64,000 nt of DNA from NCBI GenBank assembly GCA_024663395.1, contig JANFAH010000023.1, forward strand, positions 806,001 through 870,000. Reading direction: 5' to 3'. A program made the translations under genes and the position numbers. Positions 34,503 through 46,446 of the stretch are shown in pieces; the stretch's first letter is position 1, and each line of letters opens with the position of its first letter. Origin of the DNA: Pisolithus tinctorius. Its lineage: Eukaryota > Basidiomycota > Agaricomycetes > Boletales > Pisolithaceae. The notes below the pieces were generated by a model. It searched no databases. It was not told where the DNA came from and saw only the letters and a list, made by a program, of their open reading frames with translations.

Positions 34503-35021
34503 TCACAATGTGGGGAGAACGATGGATGAGATTGGAACAAAGACAGTGCAGGGAGCAGGGAGGAACAATCCATATGCTTCATCAAGTGGGGAGACTGAAA
34601 CAACCACATAAGACCTTTGTAACTGAGTGACAGACCTGAGGTGACCAAAAAATGTCCTTCTGGAAGTCATACTGACAAGAAGAACATGCTGACCAAGCTG
34701 CATGGGATGGGACAGGGCTGACAGCGAGGGAATGAACCAGGGGGCTTCAGGACAGAAGCTGGTGGGAACACCTGGCAGATATACATAGCCATTGTCTCTG
34801 GCAAATGAGACAAGTGAGATGATCGACGAAGAGGTGGCCATATCTGATGGACTTAGTAAAATGAGCATCTGATGGTTGGAGTGCTGTAGAAATGCATAGG
34901 GTGTGAGGATCCTCTCCAAATTTGGAAGGCAGGATGGCATGGCTGAGCACTTTAGGCAAGTGTGAGAATGGAGTTGATATCTTTGGAAATGGTTGAGATA
35001 CAATGAAAACTGGAATGCCAT
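34503..35021 (-). CDS. Unrecognised 172-codon frame of copy D
   Basis: Same family as 28292-28810. Its downstream half is identical to copy A, while its upstream half differs at many positions, which marks a recombination or conversion boundary near 34650. Confidence 0.4.
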   Translation of the reverse strand: MAFQFSLYLNHFQRYQLHSHTCLKCSAMPSCLPNLERILTPYAFLQHSNHQMLILLSPSDMATSSSIISLVSFARDNGYVYLPGVPTSFCPEAPWFIPSLSALSHPMQLGQHVLLVSMTSRRTFFGHLRSVTQLQRSYVVVSVSPLDEAYGLFLPAPCTVFVPISSIVLPTL

Positions 35022-35840
35022 ACATGGGCACTAAAAACTTTTAATGCATGCTTAACTTGCTTCCTCTTTTCTCTCTAGCACTGATGACTCATTCTTGTGT
35101 GAAGGATGACTGCTCACGTCTAGCAGTCTTTCTACACATGAGGGCTTTAGTCTTCATATGCATGGCATGGGTGTGCAACTTGTCAATGAGTTAGGCAGAG
35201 TCAGCTGTAGTCATGTCCACAACACCTTTGGTGTGTGACAGTGACCAAAGAATGTCCTTCTGGAAGTCATACTGATGAGGAGAACACACTGACCAAGCTG
35301 CATGGAATGGAATGGGGCTGACAACAATGGAATGAACCAGGGGGCTTCAGGATGGAAGCTGGTGGGAACACCTAGCAGATATATGTAGCCATTGTCTCTG
35401 GCAAATGAGACAAGCAAGATGGTTGACAAAGAGGCAGCCATATCTGATGGACTTAGTGAAATGAGCATCCGATGGTTGGAGTGCTGTAGAAATGCATAGC
35501 GTGCAAGGATCCTCTCCAAATTTGGAAGGCAGGATGGCATGGCTGAGCACTTTAAGTTTGTGTGAGAATGGAGTTGATATCTTTGAAAATGGTTGAGATA
35601 CAATGAAAACCAGAATGCTGTACACAGGCACTAATAACCTTTAATGCATGCCTAACTTGCTTCCTCTTTTCTCTTTAGCACTGAAGACTTGTTCTTGTGT
35701 GAGGGATGACTGCTCACATCTGGCAGTCTTTCTACACATGAGGGCTTTAGTCTTCATATGCATGGCATGGGCATGCAACTCATCAACAAGTTAGGCAGAG
35801 TCTGCTGTAACCATGTCCACAACACCTTTGGTGTGTGACA

Positions 35841-36037
35841 CCAGTTGGTTTCCCATGCTACTGGCCTTGTTCCCACACTCCCAGTCTTAAGTCTAGTCCT
35901 CCGGACTTAACCCCTGACCTCTGGCCTTAACTCCAGTCCAACTGGACTTGGCCCCTGTCTCCTGGCCTTGACTCTGGCCACTTGGACTTAGCCCCTGTCT
36001 CCCAGTCTTGCACCCGAGGGTAAACCCATACTTGACA
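35841..36037 (+). repeat. Decayed CCGG-family LTR, right part
   Basis: Continues the LTR interrupted at 27808 (CCAGTTGGTTTCCCATGCTA ...) and ends CCATACTTGACA, the LTR 3' terminus. Confidence 0.88.
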
Positions 36038-36081
36038 CTCAGGCTATTCTGCACAGATAATCATGATACCTATACCATTGG

Positions 36082-36185
36082 AAAGGGGTCACACTCTTGC
36101 TAATCTTCTTGCTAATAGCTTATTAACAAGTACAGCTCTATGTTCATTATCCTGGACCAGCCTTGTGTATTTAACCCCTGTACAT
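36082..36185 (+). repeat. LTR fragment (CCGG family)
   Basis: CACACTCTTGCTAATCTTCT ... CCCTGTACATA matches the LTR middle; a Tc1/mariner-like terminus follows at once. Short MITE-derived pieces (GGCTATTCTGCACAGATAAT) lie at 36043-36080 and 36187-36284. Confidence 0.75.
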
Positions 36186-36467
36186 ACAGTGAGGGACAAA
36201 AGCATTGCAATGTTTGTGAGGTGTGACTTGCTACCAATGTAGCTTGGCCTATTCTGCACAGATTATCATTATTCTTATGCCATTGGGTTGGATCTACCTC
36301 CCTTGGTCTCAGCTTATGTGCTGTACCCTTATGCAAGCTGGGGAGAGGTCTGGGACAGGGGCTGGTGATAGCTTAAGGCTCAGCCTTAGCTGTAGAGTAG
36401 TCTCAAGGGGTAATATGGAGTCAAGGGTAATACTTAGTTGATATTCTGACTGAGGTGCTACAAAGTA

Positions 36468-36684
36468 CAGTGAGAGACAAAAGCATTGCAATGTTTGTGA
36501 GGTGTGACTTGCTGCCAATGTAGCTTGGGCTATTCTGCACAGATCATCATGATACCTATACCATTGGAAAGGGGTTGCTCTAAGCTTTCCAGAGCACTAA
36601 GGTTCAGTCCTAACAGAGCAATACATGCCAAGATACACCCTATTCTTTCTGAAAAGTGCATTGCAACACTTTTGTCCCTGACTG
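36468..36684. mobile_element. Tc1/mariner-type MITE (left arm)
   Basis: Ends CAGTGAGAGACAAAAGCATT and, inverted, CAGTCAGGGACAAAAGTGTT are of Tc1/mariner type; TA precedes the left end. No TA follows the right end. Confidence 0.6.
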
Positions 36685-37823
36685 GTGAAATAGCAAAAAG
36701 TGACCTTGTGATGGGATTGAGGGCATGGAGGATGGGAAAAAATAATTACATAATAAACCACATGATTGTGCAGATGATTTGTCAGCATGTAAACAATGAC
36801 AAACATTGGACTTGTACCATTAATCCTCCCTCTTTTACCACAACTCATGAAATCATCTCTCTAGCTCACATGGTCATTTTCTCAAGGAATTCTTATCAAA
36901 TACTGGTGGCCACCACAGTGCCATCAGTATAACATGCTCTCAGAACCATCAGTCCCTTAAAAAACCTGCTGTCAGTCATTCCCTGGACTGTTTTCCCCCT
37001 CATGCCTGATGTGTTCTGGGACTAATCAGTACTTGGAAGGCTGAGAATGTTATGGAGGTCAATCTGGCACTTCAGAACATGATGTACAAACCAGTCCCCT
37101 CTCAACCAATGCATTTTTGGCACAGGGACAGTGGTATGGAAGTTAGGGCAAGACAAAATCCTCTTTACCCCTGGGTGTCATCAGAAGGATATGCTACTGA
37201 ACTGCCATGGAGCAGAATCCTGTGCTTCCATCTGGCCCTGAATATTGCCTTTGGTCACATATGACCAAATAATCCTTCCCCAGTCATCTACAGTTCATAT
37301 CATAGCAAGATCTAGTGAACGCTCTTATGGTGCTCAGAGCACAAGGAGGTGTTGTCTCACCCCAACTTCCATACCACTGTCCCTGTGCCAGAAATGCATT
37401 GGTTGAGAGGGGACTGGTTTGTACATCATGTTCTGAAGTGCCAGATTGACCTCCATAACATTCTCAGCCTTCCAAGTACTGATTAGTCCCAGAACACATC
37501 AGGCATGAGGGGGAAAACAGTCCAGGGAATGACTGACAGCAGGTTTTTTAAGGGACTGATGGTTCTGAGAGCATGTTATACTGATGGCACTGTGGTGGCC
37601 ACCAGTATTTGATAAGAATTCCTTGAGAAAATGACCATGTGAGCTAGAGAGATGATTTCATGAGTTGTGGTAAAAGAGGGAGGATTAATGGTACAAGTCC
37701 AATGTTTGTCATTGTTTACATGCTGACAAATCATCTGCACAATCATGTGGTTTATTATGTAATTATTTTTTCCCATCCTCCATGCCCTCAATCCCATCAC
37801 AAGGTCACTTTTTGCTATTTCAC

Positions 37824-38040
37824 CAGTCAGGGACAAAAGTGTTGCAATGCACTTTTCAGAAAGAATAGGGTGTATCTTGGCATGTATTGCTCTGTTAGGA
37901 CTGAACCTTAGTGCTCTGGAAAGCTTAGAGCAACCCCTTTCCAATGGTATAGGTATCATGATGATCTGTGCAGAATAGCCCAAGCTACATTGGCAGCAAG
38001 TCACACCTCACAAACATTGCAATGCTTTTGTCTCTCACTG
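37824..38040. mobile_element. Tc1/mariner-type MITE (right arm, mirror copy)
   Basis: Exact mirror of 36468-36684; the outer end ...GTCTCTCACTG is followed by TA. Confidence 0.6.
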
Positions 38041-38461
38041 TACTTTGTAGCACCTCAGTCAGAATATCAACTAAGTATTACCCTTGACTCCATATTACCC
38101 CTTGAGACTACTCTACAGCTAAGGCTGAGCCTTAAGCTATCACCAGCCCCTGTCCCAGACCTCTCCCCAGCTTGCATAAGGGTACAGCACATAAGCTGAG
38201 ACCAAGGGAGGTAGATCCAACCCTGGACCAGCTTGCCCCTGTGTGTGCTCCAAGACCAGTTGGTTTCCCATGCTACTGGCCCTGTTCCCACACTCCCAGT
38301 CTTAAGTCTGGTCCTCTGGACTTAGCCCCTGACCTCCAGCCTTAACTCTGGTCCAACTGGACTTGGCCCCTGTCTCCTGGCCTTGACTCTGGCCACCTGG
38401 ACTTAGCCCCTGTCACCTGGTCTTGAAGACTGGTCACCTGAGGGTAAACCTGTACTTAACA
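38041..38461 (+). repeat. LTR fragment (CCGG family), 3' part
   Basis: CTTTGTAGCACCTCAGTCAG to GTACTTAACA; CCGG decayed to CTGG/CCAG throughout. Confidence 0.85.
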
Positions 38462-38462
38462 A

Positions 38463-38724
38463 CCACTCCTCTTGCTGTATGGGTGTGAACCACTTCATCC
38501 CTGGGAGGTGTCCCTCCAAAGCCAGCACAGGCCACTCTCATATGCATGCTTATGGCCTTCTGCACCATTTCCATGTGGCATACCTCTTCAAGAATTTCCT
38601 TGATTGTTGAGTGCTCAGCTGATATTCTGCAAGCTTCAAAGATACTTTTAATTATTGAATGTGGTAATCCCTGCAAGAATTTCCTCCTGAACAAGTAGTC
38701 ATCTTGGGGGCATTCAGTGCCCAC
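38463..38724 (-). pseudogene. Retrotransposon Gag-like fragment
   Basis: Minus-strand frame with RKFLQGLPHSIIKSIFEACR and EHSTIKEILEEVCHMEMVQ, the style of Gag capsid helices in fungal LTR elements. No start context, and it runs straight into LTR sequence at 38461. No polymerase genes are nearby. Confidence 0.45.
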
Positions 38725-40545
38725 AATGCTTTATGTCTACAAGGCTCAGAAAATCTTGCAAATAATTTTTATCTGAGTGTCTTGCAACAATGTGAATACC
38801 ATATAGTACATCTCACACATGCAAGCTTGAGATAATACCCCACAACCTTACACTAGCCATGTTGCAGTGGAGATAGGATATTGAACATGCCATATGAATT
38901 GATGATAAGCAATAGTCCCATACCCCAACATGCTACTCTTGTTTGTGACCATCAATAGACTACATTAGCCTTCTGGCTTTATCAACATTTGCTTTGCTGA
39001 AAACATCTCAGAACAATAACTCCATAAATGGTGAAAGTATCCACATACAACAGTATGCACATGGATGTTTTGAGATTCAATGGCTAATCCCACTGGACAC
39101 ATTTGTGAGAAATGTGACATTGTGGTGGCAGTTTGGATTTATATGTGACTTTGGAGATTGTTGTATAAATTGCCAGATTCCAGCAATCTATATGGTGTTA
39201 GACAAAGACAGCTTGAATTCCCAACTTCTGATGGCAAGAAATCAGGTCTCAAATTTGAAGGTTGCATAGGACTATACAAGAGGACAGGAATGTACACAAT
39301 AACAAGCAGATTCCAAATTTCACAGGATTCTCCAAAGCAATAGGGGGTTTCAAAAAAGACACTGGTAGGCATTGAAATGCTGCAAATCAAATCATCATGC
39401 TGGTTAGTGGATGGAAAGCAAGGGACTTGCCAAGAACAATGAAGTGCATAAGAGCTGAAATTATCTTTTTTCATTTAAGGAATTTCTTTGCTGTGGACAG
39501 TTCAAATAAGACTTCCATCACTGTGTTAAAAAAATGTCTTACACATCTGGTTTGCCTGTGCTATATGCAAAAGCATGGTGCATAAATCATCCACATTTTC
39601 ACCATGCTGCTCAAAGGCTGCTGCAATGTTTGCAATAACAGTATTCTGGACACCTGATTTCTGATATTTTCTGACAATCACTCTCAGATCCTGCTGCAAA
39701 CCCTTCCCTGTATTACTCTGATCCTTGACCTGAAACTGGAAAAACAAGTATTCAAAGACAATTACACAACCTGTAACCATGAGTGTCAGATTCAAACAGC
39801 ATCAAAAGAGATATTTTACCAATGGCATGTTCTGCAAGTGCCATCAGGGAAGGCTGCCTTGACATGGCCAATGTAGGGATGGAGAAGGAAGAGATTCCAT
39901 ATTTCATGGGTTGCTATGACCAACCAATTGAACACACCATAGACAGCAGTGGAAAAAAAGGAATTGAAACATACCACCTGACAAGACATCAAGGGTAAAA
40001 CCAGAACCAATCTAAAAGTAGGAAAAAGAGTGACAAACCAACTGTAAAACATATGGGCAATGAATGAGTGTGGGATGTGGAACAAAAGCATACATTCTGG
40101 GAATGTGTTAAAATTTGGCAGTATTTTAGAGGAATTATGACAACTAACATGCTAAAAGCAATGCAAGAGAAGAAATGAGGAAAAAGGCATACTCTGTGAG
40201 AAGATTGTACGTACATCCTAACACAATGTCTCAGCAATATTGTGGAGATACATGAACTGATCAAGCTCACCATCTATTTGATGTGCAGACCTTGTGAAAA
40301 GCAGGCTAAATGGGCAATTGCCACAACACTCACTTTCTAACAGCCAGAGGCCAAAAGTGAAACAGTAAGTATTGGGAATATATATCTGCCTCCAGTGAAT
40401 GCAACCACAACATAACTCACATCCTATGAATGCAAATGCAATGGGCCAGAAGAGAAAACCACATTCAGCAACCATCCAGGGCCACCATTTTTCATCCATC
40501 CACTCACATCCTATGCATGCAAGTCAAGCAAAGTGGTGGTAAATA
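38725..40545. other. CpG-poor DNA, no gene recognised
   Basis: Only short frames (for example 39526-39795 minus, 89 codons, with a plausible helical segment NTVIANIAAAFEQHGENVDD). They could be relics of a transposon gene but match nothing I know. Confidence 0.4.
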
Positions 40546-40554
40546 TAGTCAACA

Positions 40555-43500
40555 TGCATGCACCACCATTGGCCAAGACTCCACTCACAAGCTATGAACC
40601 CCAGTCCAACAGGTTGGGAGTGAACATGTCAGCATGCATCCACCACCATCTGCCATGACTCCACTCACCTCCTATGAACCCCAGTCCAACAGGGTGGGAG
40701 TGAACATGTCAGCATGCATCCACCACCATCTCCCATGACTCCACTCACCTCCTATGAACACCAGTCCAACAGGGTGGGAGTGAACATGTCAGCATGCTTC
40801 CACCACCATCTGCCATGACTCCACTCACCTCCTATGAACCCCAGTCCAACAGGGTGGGAGTGAACATGTCAGCATGCATCCACCACCATCTGCCATGACT
40901 CCACTCACATCCTATGAACCCCAGTCCAACAGGGTGGGAGTGAACATGTCAGCATGCATCCACCACCATCTGCCATGACTCCACTCACATCCTATGAACC
41001 CCAGTCCAACAGGGTGGGAGTGAACATGTCAGCATGCATCCACCACCATCTGCCATGACTCCACTCACATCCTATGAACCCCAGTCCAACAGGGTGGGAG
41101 TGAACATGTCAGCATGCATCCACCACCATCTGCCATGACTCCACTCACATCCTATGAACCCCAGTCCAACAGGGTGGGAGTGAACATGTCAGCATGCATC
41201 CACCACCATCTGCCATGACTCCACTCACATCCTATGAACCACAGTCCAACAGGGTGGGAGTAAACATGTCAGCATGCATCCACCACCATCTGCCATGACT
41301 CCACTCACATCCTATGAACCCCAGTCCAACAGGGTGGGAGTGAACATGTCAGCATGCATCCACCACCATCCACCATGACTCCACTCACATCCTATGAACC
41401 CCAGTCCAACAGGGTGGGAGTGAACATGTCAGCATGCATCCACCACCATCTCCCATGACTCCACTCACATCCTATGAACCCCAGTCCAACAGGGTGGGAG
41501 TGAACATGTCAGCATGCATCCACCACCATCTCCCATGACTCCACTCACTGGCTATGAACCCCAGTCCAACAGGGTGGGAGTGAACATGTCAGCATGCATC
41601 CACCACCATCTGCCATGACTCCACTCACCCCCTATGAACCCCAGTCCAACAGGGTGGGAGTCAACATGTCAGCATGCATCCACCACCATCTGCCATAACT
41701 CCACTCACTGGCTATAAACACCAGTCCAACAGGGTTGGAGTGAACATGTCAGCATGCTTCCACCACCATCTCCCATGACTCCACTCACAAGCTATGAACC
41801 CCAGTCCAACAGGGTGGGAATGAATATGTCAGCATGCATCAACCACCATCTGCCATGACTCCACTCACACTCTATGAACCCCAGTCCAACAGGGTGGGAG
41901 TGAATATGTCAGCATGCATCCACCACCATCTGCCATGACTCCACTCACAAGCTATGAACCCCAGTCCAACAGGGTGGGAGTGAACATGTCAGCATGCATC
42001 CACCACCATCTCCCATGACTCCACTCACTTGCTATGAACCCCAGTCCAACAGGGTGGTAGTGAACATGTCAGCATGCATCCACCACCATCCCCCATGACT
42101 CCACTCACAAGCTATGAACCCCAGTCCAACAGGGTGGTAGTGAACATGTCAGCATGCATCCACCACCATCCCCCATGACTCCACTCACAAGCTATGAACC
42201 CCAGTCCAACAGGGTGGGAGTGAACATGTCAGCATGCTTCCACCACCATCAGCCATGACTCCACTCACCCCCTATGAACCCCAGTCCAACAGGGTGGGAG
42301 TGAACATGTCAGCATGCATCCACCACCATCTGCCATGACTTCACTCACTCTCTATGAACCCCAGTCCAACAGGGTGGGAGTGAATATGTCAGCATGCATC
42401 AACCACCATCTGCCATGACTCCACTCACGCTCTATGAACCCCAGTCCAACAGGGTGGGAGTGAACATGTCAGCATGCATCCACCACCATCTCCCATGACT
42501 CCACTCACAAGCTATGCACCCCAGTCCAACAGGGTGGGAGTGAACATGTCAGCATGCATCCACCACCATCTGCCATGAATCCACTCACTCTCTATGAACC
42601 CCAGTCCAACAGGGTGGGAGTGAACATGTCAACATGCATCCACCACCATCTGCCATGACTCCACTCACTCTCTGTGAACCCCAGTCCAACAGGGTGGGAG
42701 TGAGTGTGTCACCATGCATCCACCACCATCTGCCATGACTCCACTCACTGCCTATGCACACCAGTGCAACAGGGAGGGAGTGAACATGTCAGAATGCATC
42801 CACTACCATGTGCCATGACTCCACTCACTCTCTATGAACCCCAGTCCAACAGGGTGTGAGTGAACATGTCAGCATGCATCCACCACCATCTCCCATGACT
42901 GCACTCACTGCCTATGAACACCAGTCCAACAGGGTGGGAGTGAACATGTCAGCAATTGCACCCACCACCATCTGCCATGACTCCACTCACCTCCTATGAA
43001 CCCCAGTCCAACAGGGTGGGAGTGAACATGTCAGCATGCATCCACCACCGTCTGCCATGACTCCACTTACTGCCTATGAACCCCAGTCCAACAGGGTGGG
43101 AGTGAACATGTCAGCATGCATCCACCACCATCTGCCATGACTCCTCTCACTCTCTATGAACCCCAGTCCAACAGGGTGGGAGTGAACATGTCAGCATGCA
43201 TCCACCACCATCTCCCATGACTCCACTCACTCTCTATGAACCCCAGTCCAACAGGGTGGGAGTGAATATGTCAGCATGCTTCCACCACCATCTGCCATGA
43301 CTCCACTCACTGCCTATGCACACCAGTCCAACAGGGTGGGAATGAACATGTCAGCATGCATCCACCACCATCTGCCATGACTCCACTCACTGCCTATGAA
43401 CCCCAGTCCAACAGGGTGGGAGTGAATATGTCAGCATGCTTCCACCACCATCTGCCATGACTCCACTCACATCCTATGAACCCCAGTCCAACAGGGTGGG

Positions 43501-46165
43501 AGTGAACATGTCAGCATGCTTCCACCACCATATGCCATGACTCCACTCACCTCCTATGAACCCCAGTCCAACAGGGTGGGAGTGAACACATCAGCATGCA
43601 TCCACCACCATCTGCCATGACTCCACTCACATCCTTTGAACCCCAGTCCAACAGGGTGGGAGTGAAAATGTCAGCATGCATCCACCACCATCTGCCATGA
43701 CTTCACTCACTCTCTATGAACCCCAGTCCAACAGGGTGGGATTGAACATGTCAGCATGCATCCATCACCATCTGCCATGACTCCTCTCACTCTCTATGAA
43801 CACCAGTCCAACAGGGTGGGAATGAACACGTCAGCATGCATCCACCACCATCTCCCATGACTCCACTTACTGCCTATGCACCCCAGTCCAACAGGGTGGG
43901 AGTGAACATGTCAGCATGCTTCCACCACCATCTGCCATGACTCCACTCACTCTCTATGAATCCCAGTCCAACAGGGTGGGAGTGAACATGTCAGCATGCA
44001 TCCACCACCATCTCCCATGACTCCACTCACTCTCTATGCACCCCAGTCCAACAGGGTAGGAGTAAACATGTCAGCATGCATCCACCACCATCTGCCATGA
44101 CTCCACTCACTGGCTATGAACCCCAGTCCAACAGGGTGGGAGTGAACATGTCAGCATGCATCCACCACCATCTGCCATGACTCCACTCACTCTCTATGAA
44201 CCCCAGTCCAACAGGGTGGGAGTGAACATGTCAGCATGCTTCCACCACCATTTGCCGTGACTCCACTCACTCTCTATGAACCCCAGTCCAACAGGGTGGG
44301 AGTGAACATGTCAGCATGCTTCCACCACCATCTGCCATGACTCCACTCACTCTCTATGAACCCCAGTCCAACAGGGTGGGAGTGAACATGTCAGCATGCA
44401 TCCACTGCCATCTCCCATGACTCCACTCACTGCCTATGAACCCCAGTCCAACAGGGTGGTAGTGAACATGTCAGCATGCATCCACCACCATCTCCCATGA
44501 CTCCACTCACTCTCTATGAACCCCAGTCCAACAGGGTGGGAGTGAACATGTCAGCATGCATCCACCACCATCTACAATGACTCCACTCACTCTCTATGAA
44601 CCCCAGTCCAACAGGGTGGGAGTGAACATGTCACCCCACATCCCCCACCATCTGCCATGACTCCACTCACCTCCTATGAACCCCAGTCCAACAGGGTGGG
44701 AGTGAACATGTCAGCATGCATCCACCACCATCCACCATGACTCCACTCACAAACTATGCACCCCAGTCCAACAGGGTGGGAGTAAATATATCAGCATGCA
44801 TCTATCACCATCTGACACAACTCCACTCACATACTATGAACCCCAGTCCAACAGGGTGGGAATGAACATGTCAGCATGCATCCACCACCATCTGTCATGA
44901 CTCCACTCACTGGCTATGAACCCCAGTCCAACAGGGTGGGAGTGAACATGTCAGTATGCATCCACCACCATCTGCCATGACTCCACTCACTCTCTATGAA
45001 CCCCAGTCCAACAGGGTGGGAGTGAACATGTCAGCATGCATCCACTGCCATCTCCCATGACTCCACTCACTGCCTATGAACCCCAGTCCAACAGGGTGGT
45101 AGTGAACATGTCAGCATGCATCCACCACCATCTCCCATGACTCCACTCACTCTCTATGAACCCCAGTCCAACAGGGTGGGAGTGAACATGTCAGCATGCA
45201 TCCACCACCATCTACAATGACTCCACTCACTCTCTATGAACCCCAGTCCAACAGGGTGGGAGTGAACATGTCACCCCACATCCCCCACCATCTGCCATGA
45301 CTCCACTCACCTCCTATGAACCCCAGTCCAACAGGGTGGGAGTGAACATGTTAGCATGCATCCACCACCATCCACCATGACTCCACTCACAAACTATGCA
45401 CCCCAGTCCAACAGGGTGGGAGTAAATATATCAGCATGCATCTATCACCATCTGACACAACTCCACTCACATACTATGAACCCCAGTCCAACAGGGTGGG
45501 AATGAACATGTCAGCATGCATCCACCACCATCTGTCATGACTCCACTCACTGGCTATGAACCCCAGTCCAACAGGGTGGGAGTGAACATGTCAGTATGCA
45601 TCCACCACCATCTGCCATGACTCCACTCACTCTCTATGAACCCCAGTCCAACAGGGTGGGAGTGAACATGTCAGCATGCATCCACTACCATCTCCCTTGA
45701 CTCCACTCACAAGCTATGAACCCCAGTCCAACAGGGTGGGAGTGAACATGTCAGCATGCATCCACCACCATCCACCATGACTCCACTCACTGCCTATGAA
45801 CACCAGTCCAACAGGGAGGGAGTGAACATGTCAGCATGCATCCACCACCATTTGCCATGACCCCACTCACTCTCTATGAACCCCAGTCCAACAGGGTGGG
45901 AGTGAACATGTCAGCATGCATCCACCACCATCTGCCATGACTCCACTCACTCTCTGTGAACCCCAGTCCAACAGGTGGGAGTGAACATGTCAGCATGCAT
46001 CCACCATCATCTGCCATGACTCCACTCACATCCTATGAACCCCAGTCCCACAGGGTGGGAGTGAACATGTCAGCATGCATCTACCACCATCTGCCATGAC
46101 TCCACTCACATCCTATGAACCCCAGTCCAACAGGGAGGGTGCAAACATGTTATCATGCATCCACC
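40555..46165. repeat. 80-bp minisatellite, about 70 copies
   Basis: Unit: CCAGTCCAACAGGGTGGGAG, TGAACATGTCAGCATGCATC, CACCACCATCTGCCATGACT, CCACTCACNNNCTATGAACC. Copies stay in 80-bp register apart from an insertion near 42955 and a deletion near 45973. Two short positions vary much more than the rest: the bases after CCACTCAC (ATC, CTC, TGG, AAG, TCT, TGC, CCC) and the two after CACCACCATC (TG, TC, CA, CC). A 640-bp (8-unit) block at 44401 is repeated at 45041. No open frame of 60 codons or more lies within the array. Confidence 0.95.
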
Positions 46166-46446
46166 ACCATCTTCAATCAATCAACTTACCTCCTGTCAAT
46201 CACAGTCAACCACAACAGCAACAATCACTTTCAGCATCATTTATACTTGCCCCTGCAGAATTTCACACACCTCCTATAACCTAATTAGCCTCTAATTCAC
46301 CCAACAGACTGGTTGCTTACAAATGGGAACCATACTCCAAGGGCATAGGCTAACATATCCAGTCGCATTTGATCAGCCCCCTTGTCCATGCTCATTTTCA
46401 ATGTCCTTTCTGTCATCAGCACCCTGCAGAACTTGATTCTCACCAC

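Larger units (their letters stand above)
31582..35240 (-). mobile_element. Solo-LTR-like element, copy D, itself split by copy C
   Basis: Start TGTCACACACC at 35240 (minus), end CTCACA at 31582. Removing copy C (31813-33628 plus 4 bp) leaves ~1839 bp, the same as copy A. It contains the 172-codon frame at 34503-35021 (minus) and the promoter-like block near 33925. Confidence 0.75.
27809..35840. mobile_element. 8.0-kb nest of 1.83-kb TG...CA elements in both orientations
   Basis: The whole insertion sits in the decayed LTR. Its flanks CTGG (27805-27808) and CCAG (35841-35844) both derive from CCGG, i.e. a 4-bp target duplication. On the minus strand it starts TGTCACACACC (35840) and ends CTCACA (27809). 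Three further complete copies (28073-29911, 31582-35240 and 31813-33628) lie inside, and the segment between the first two is inverted. Confidence 0.75.
36285..38223. repeat. ~1.9-kb near-perfect palindrome
   Basis: Arms of about 880 bp (36285-37165 and 37343-38223) pair around an axis at 37254, with a ~177-nt spacer. Each arm contains an LTR piece (36288-36465, inverted; 38041-38223), a MITE and ~480 bp of unknown sequence. The arms give identical translated frames, so they are very similar or identical. A small TTGGTCACATATGACCAA palindrome lies at the centre. Confidence 0.9.

Noticed and set aside
36504..38004. Two 142-codon frames with identical products
   Set aside because: They are mirror images in the palindrome and have no recognisable features; identity reflects duplicated DNA, not two genes.
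40555..46165. CRISPR-like regular array
   Set aside because: Units are 80 bp and nearly identical throughout, without unique spacers or cas genes, in a eukaryotic genome; it is a minisatellite.
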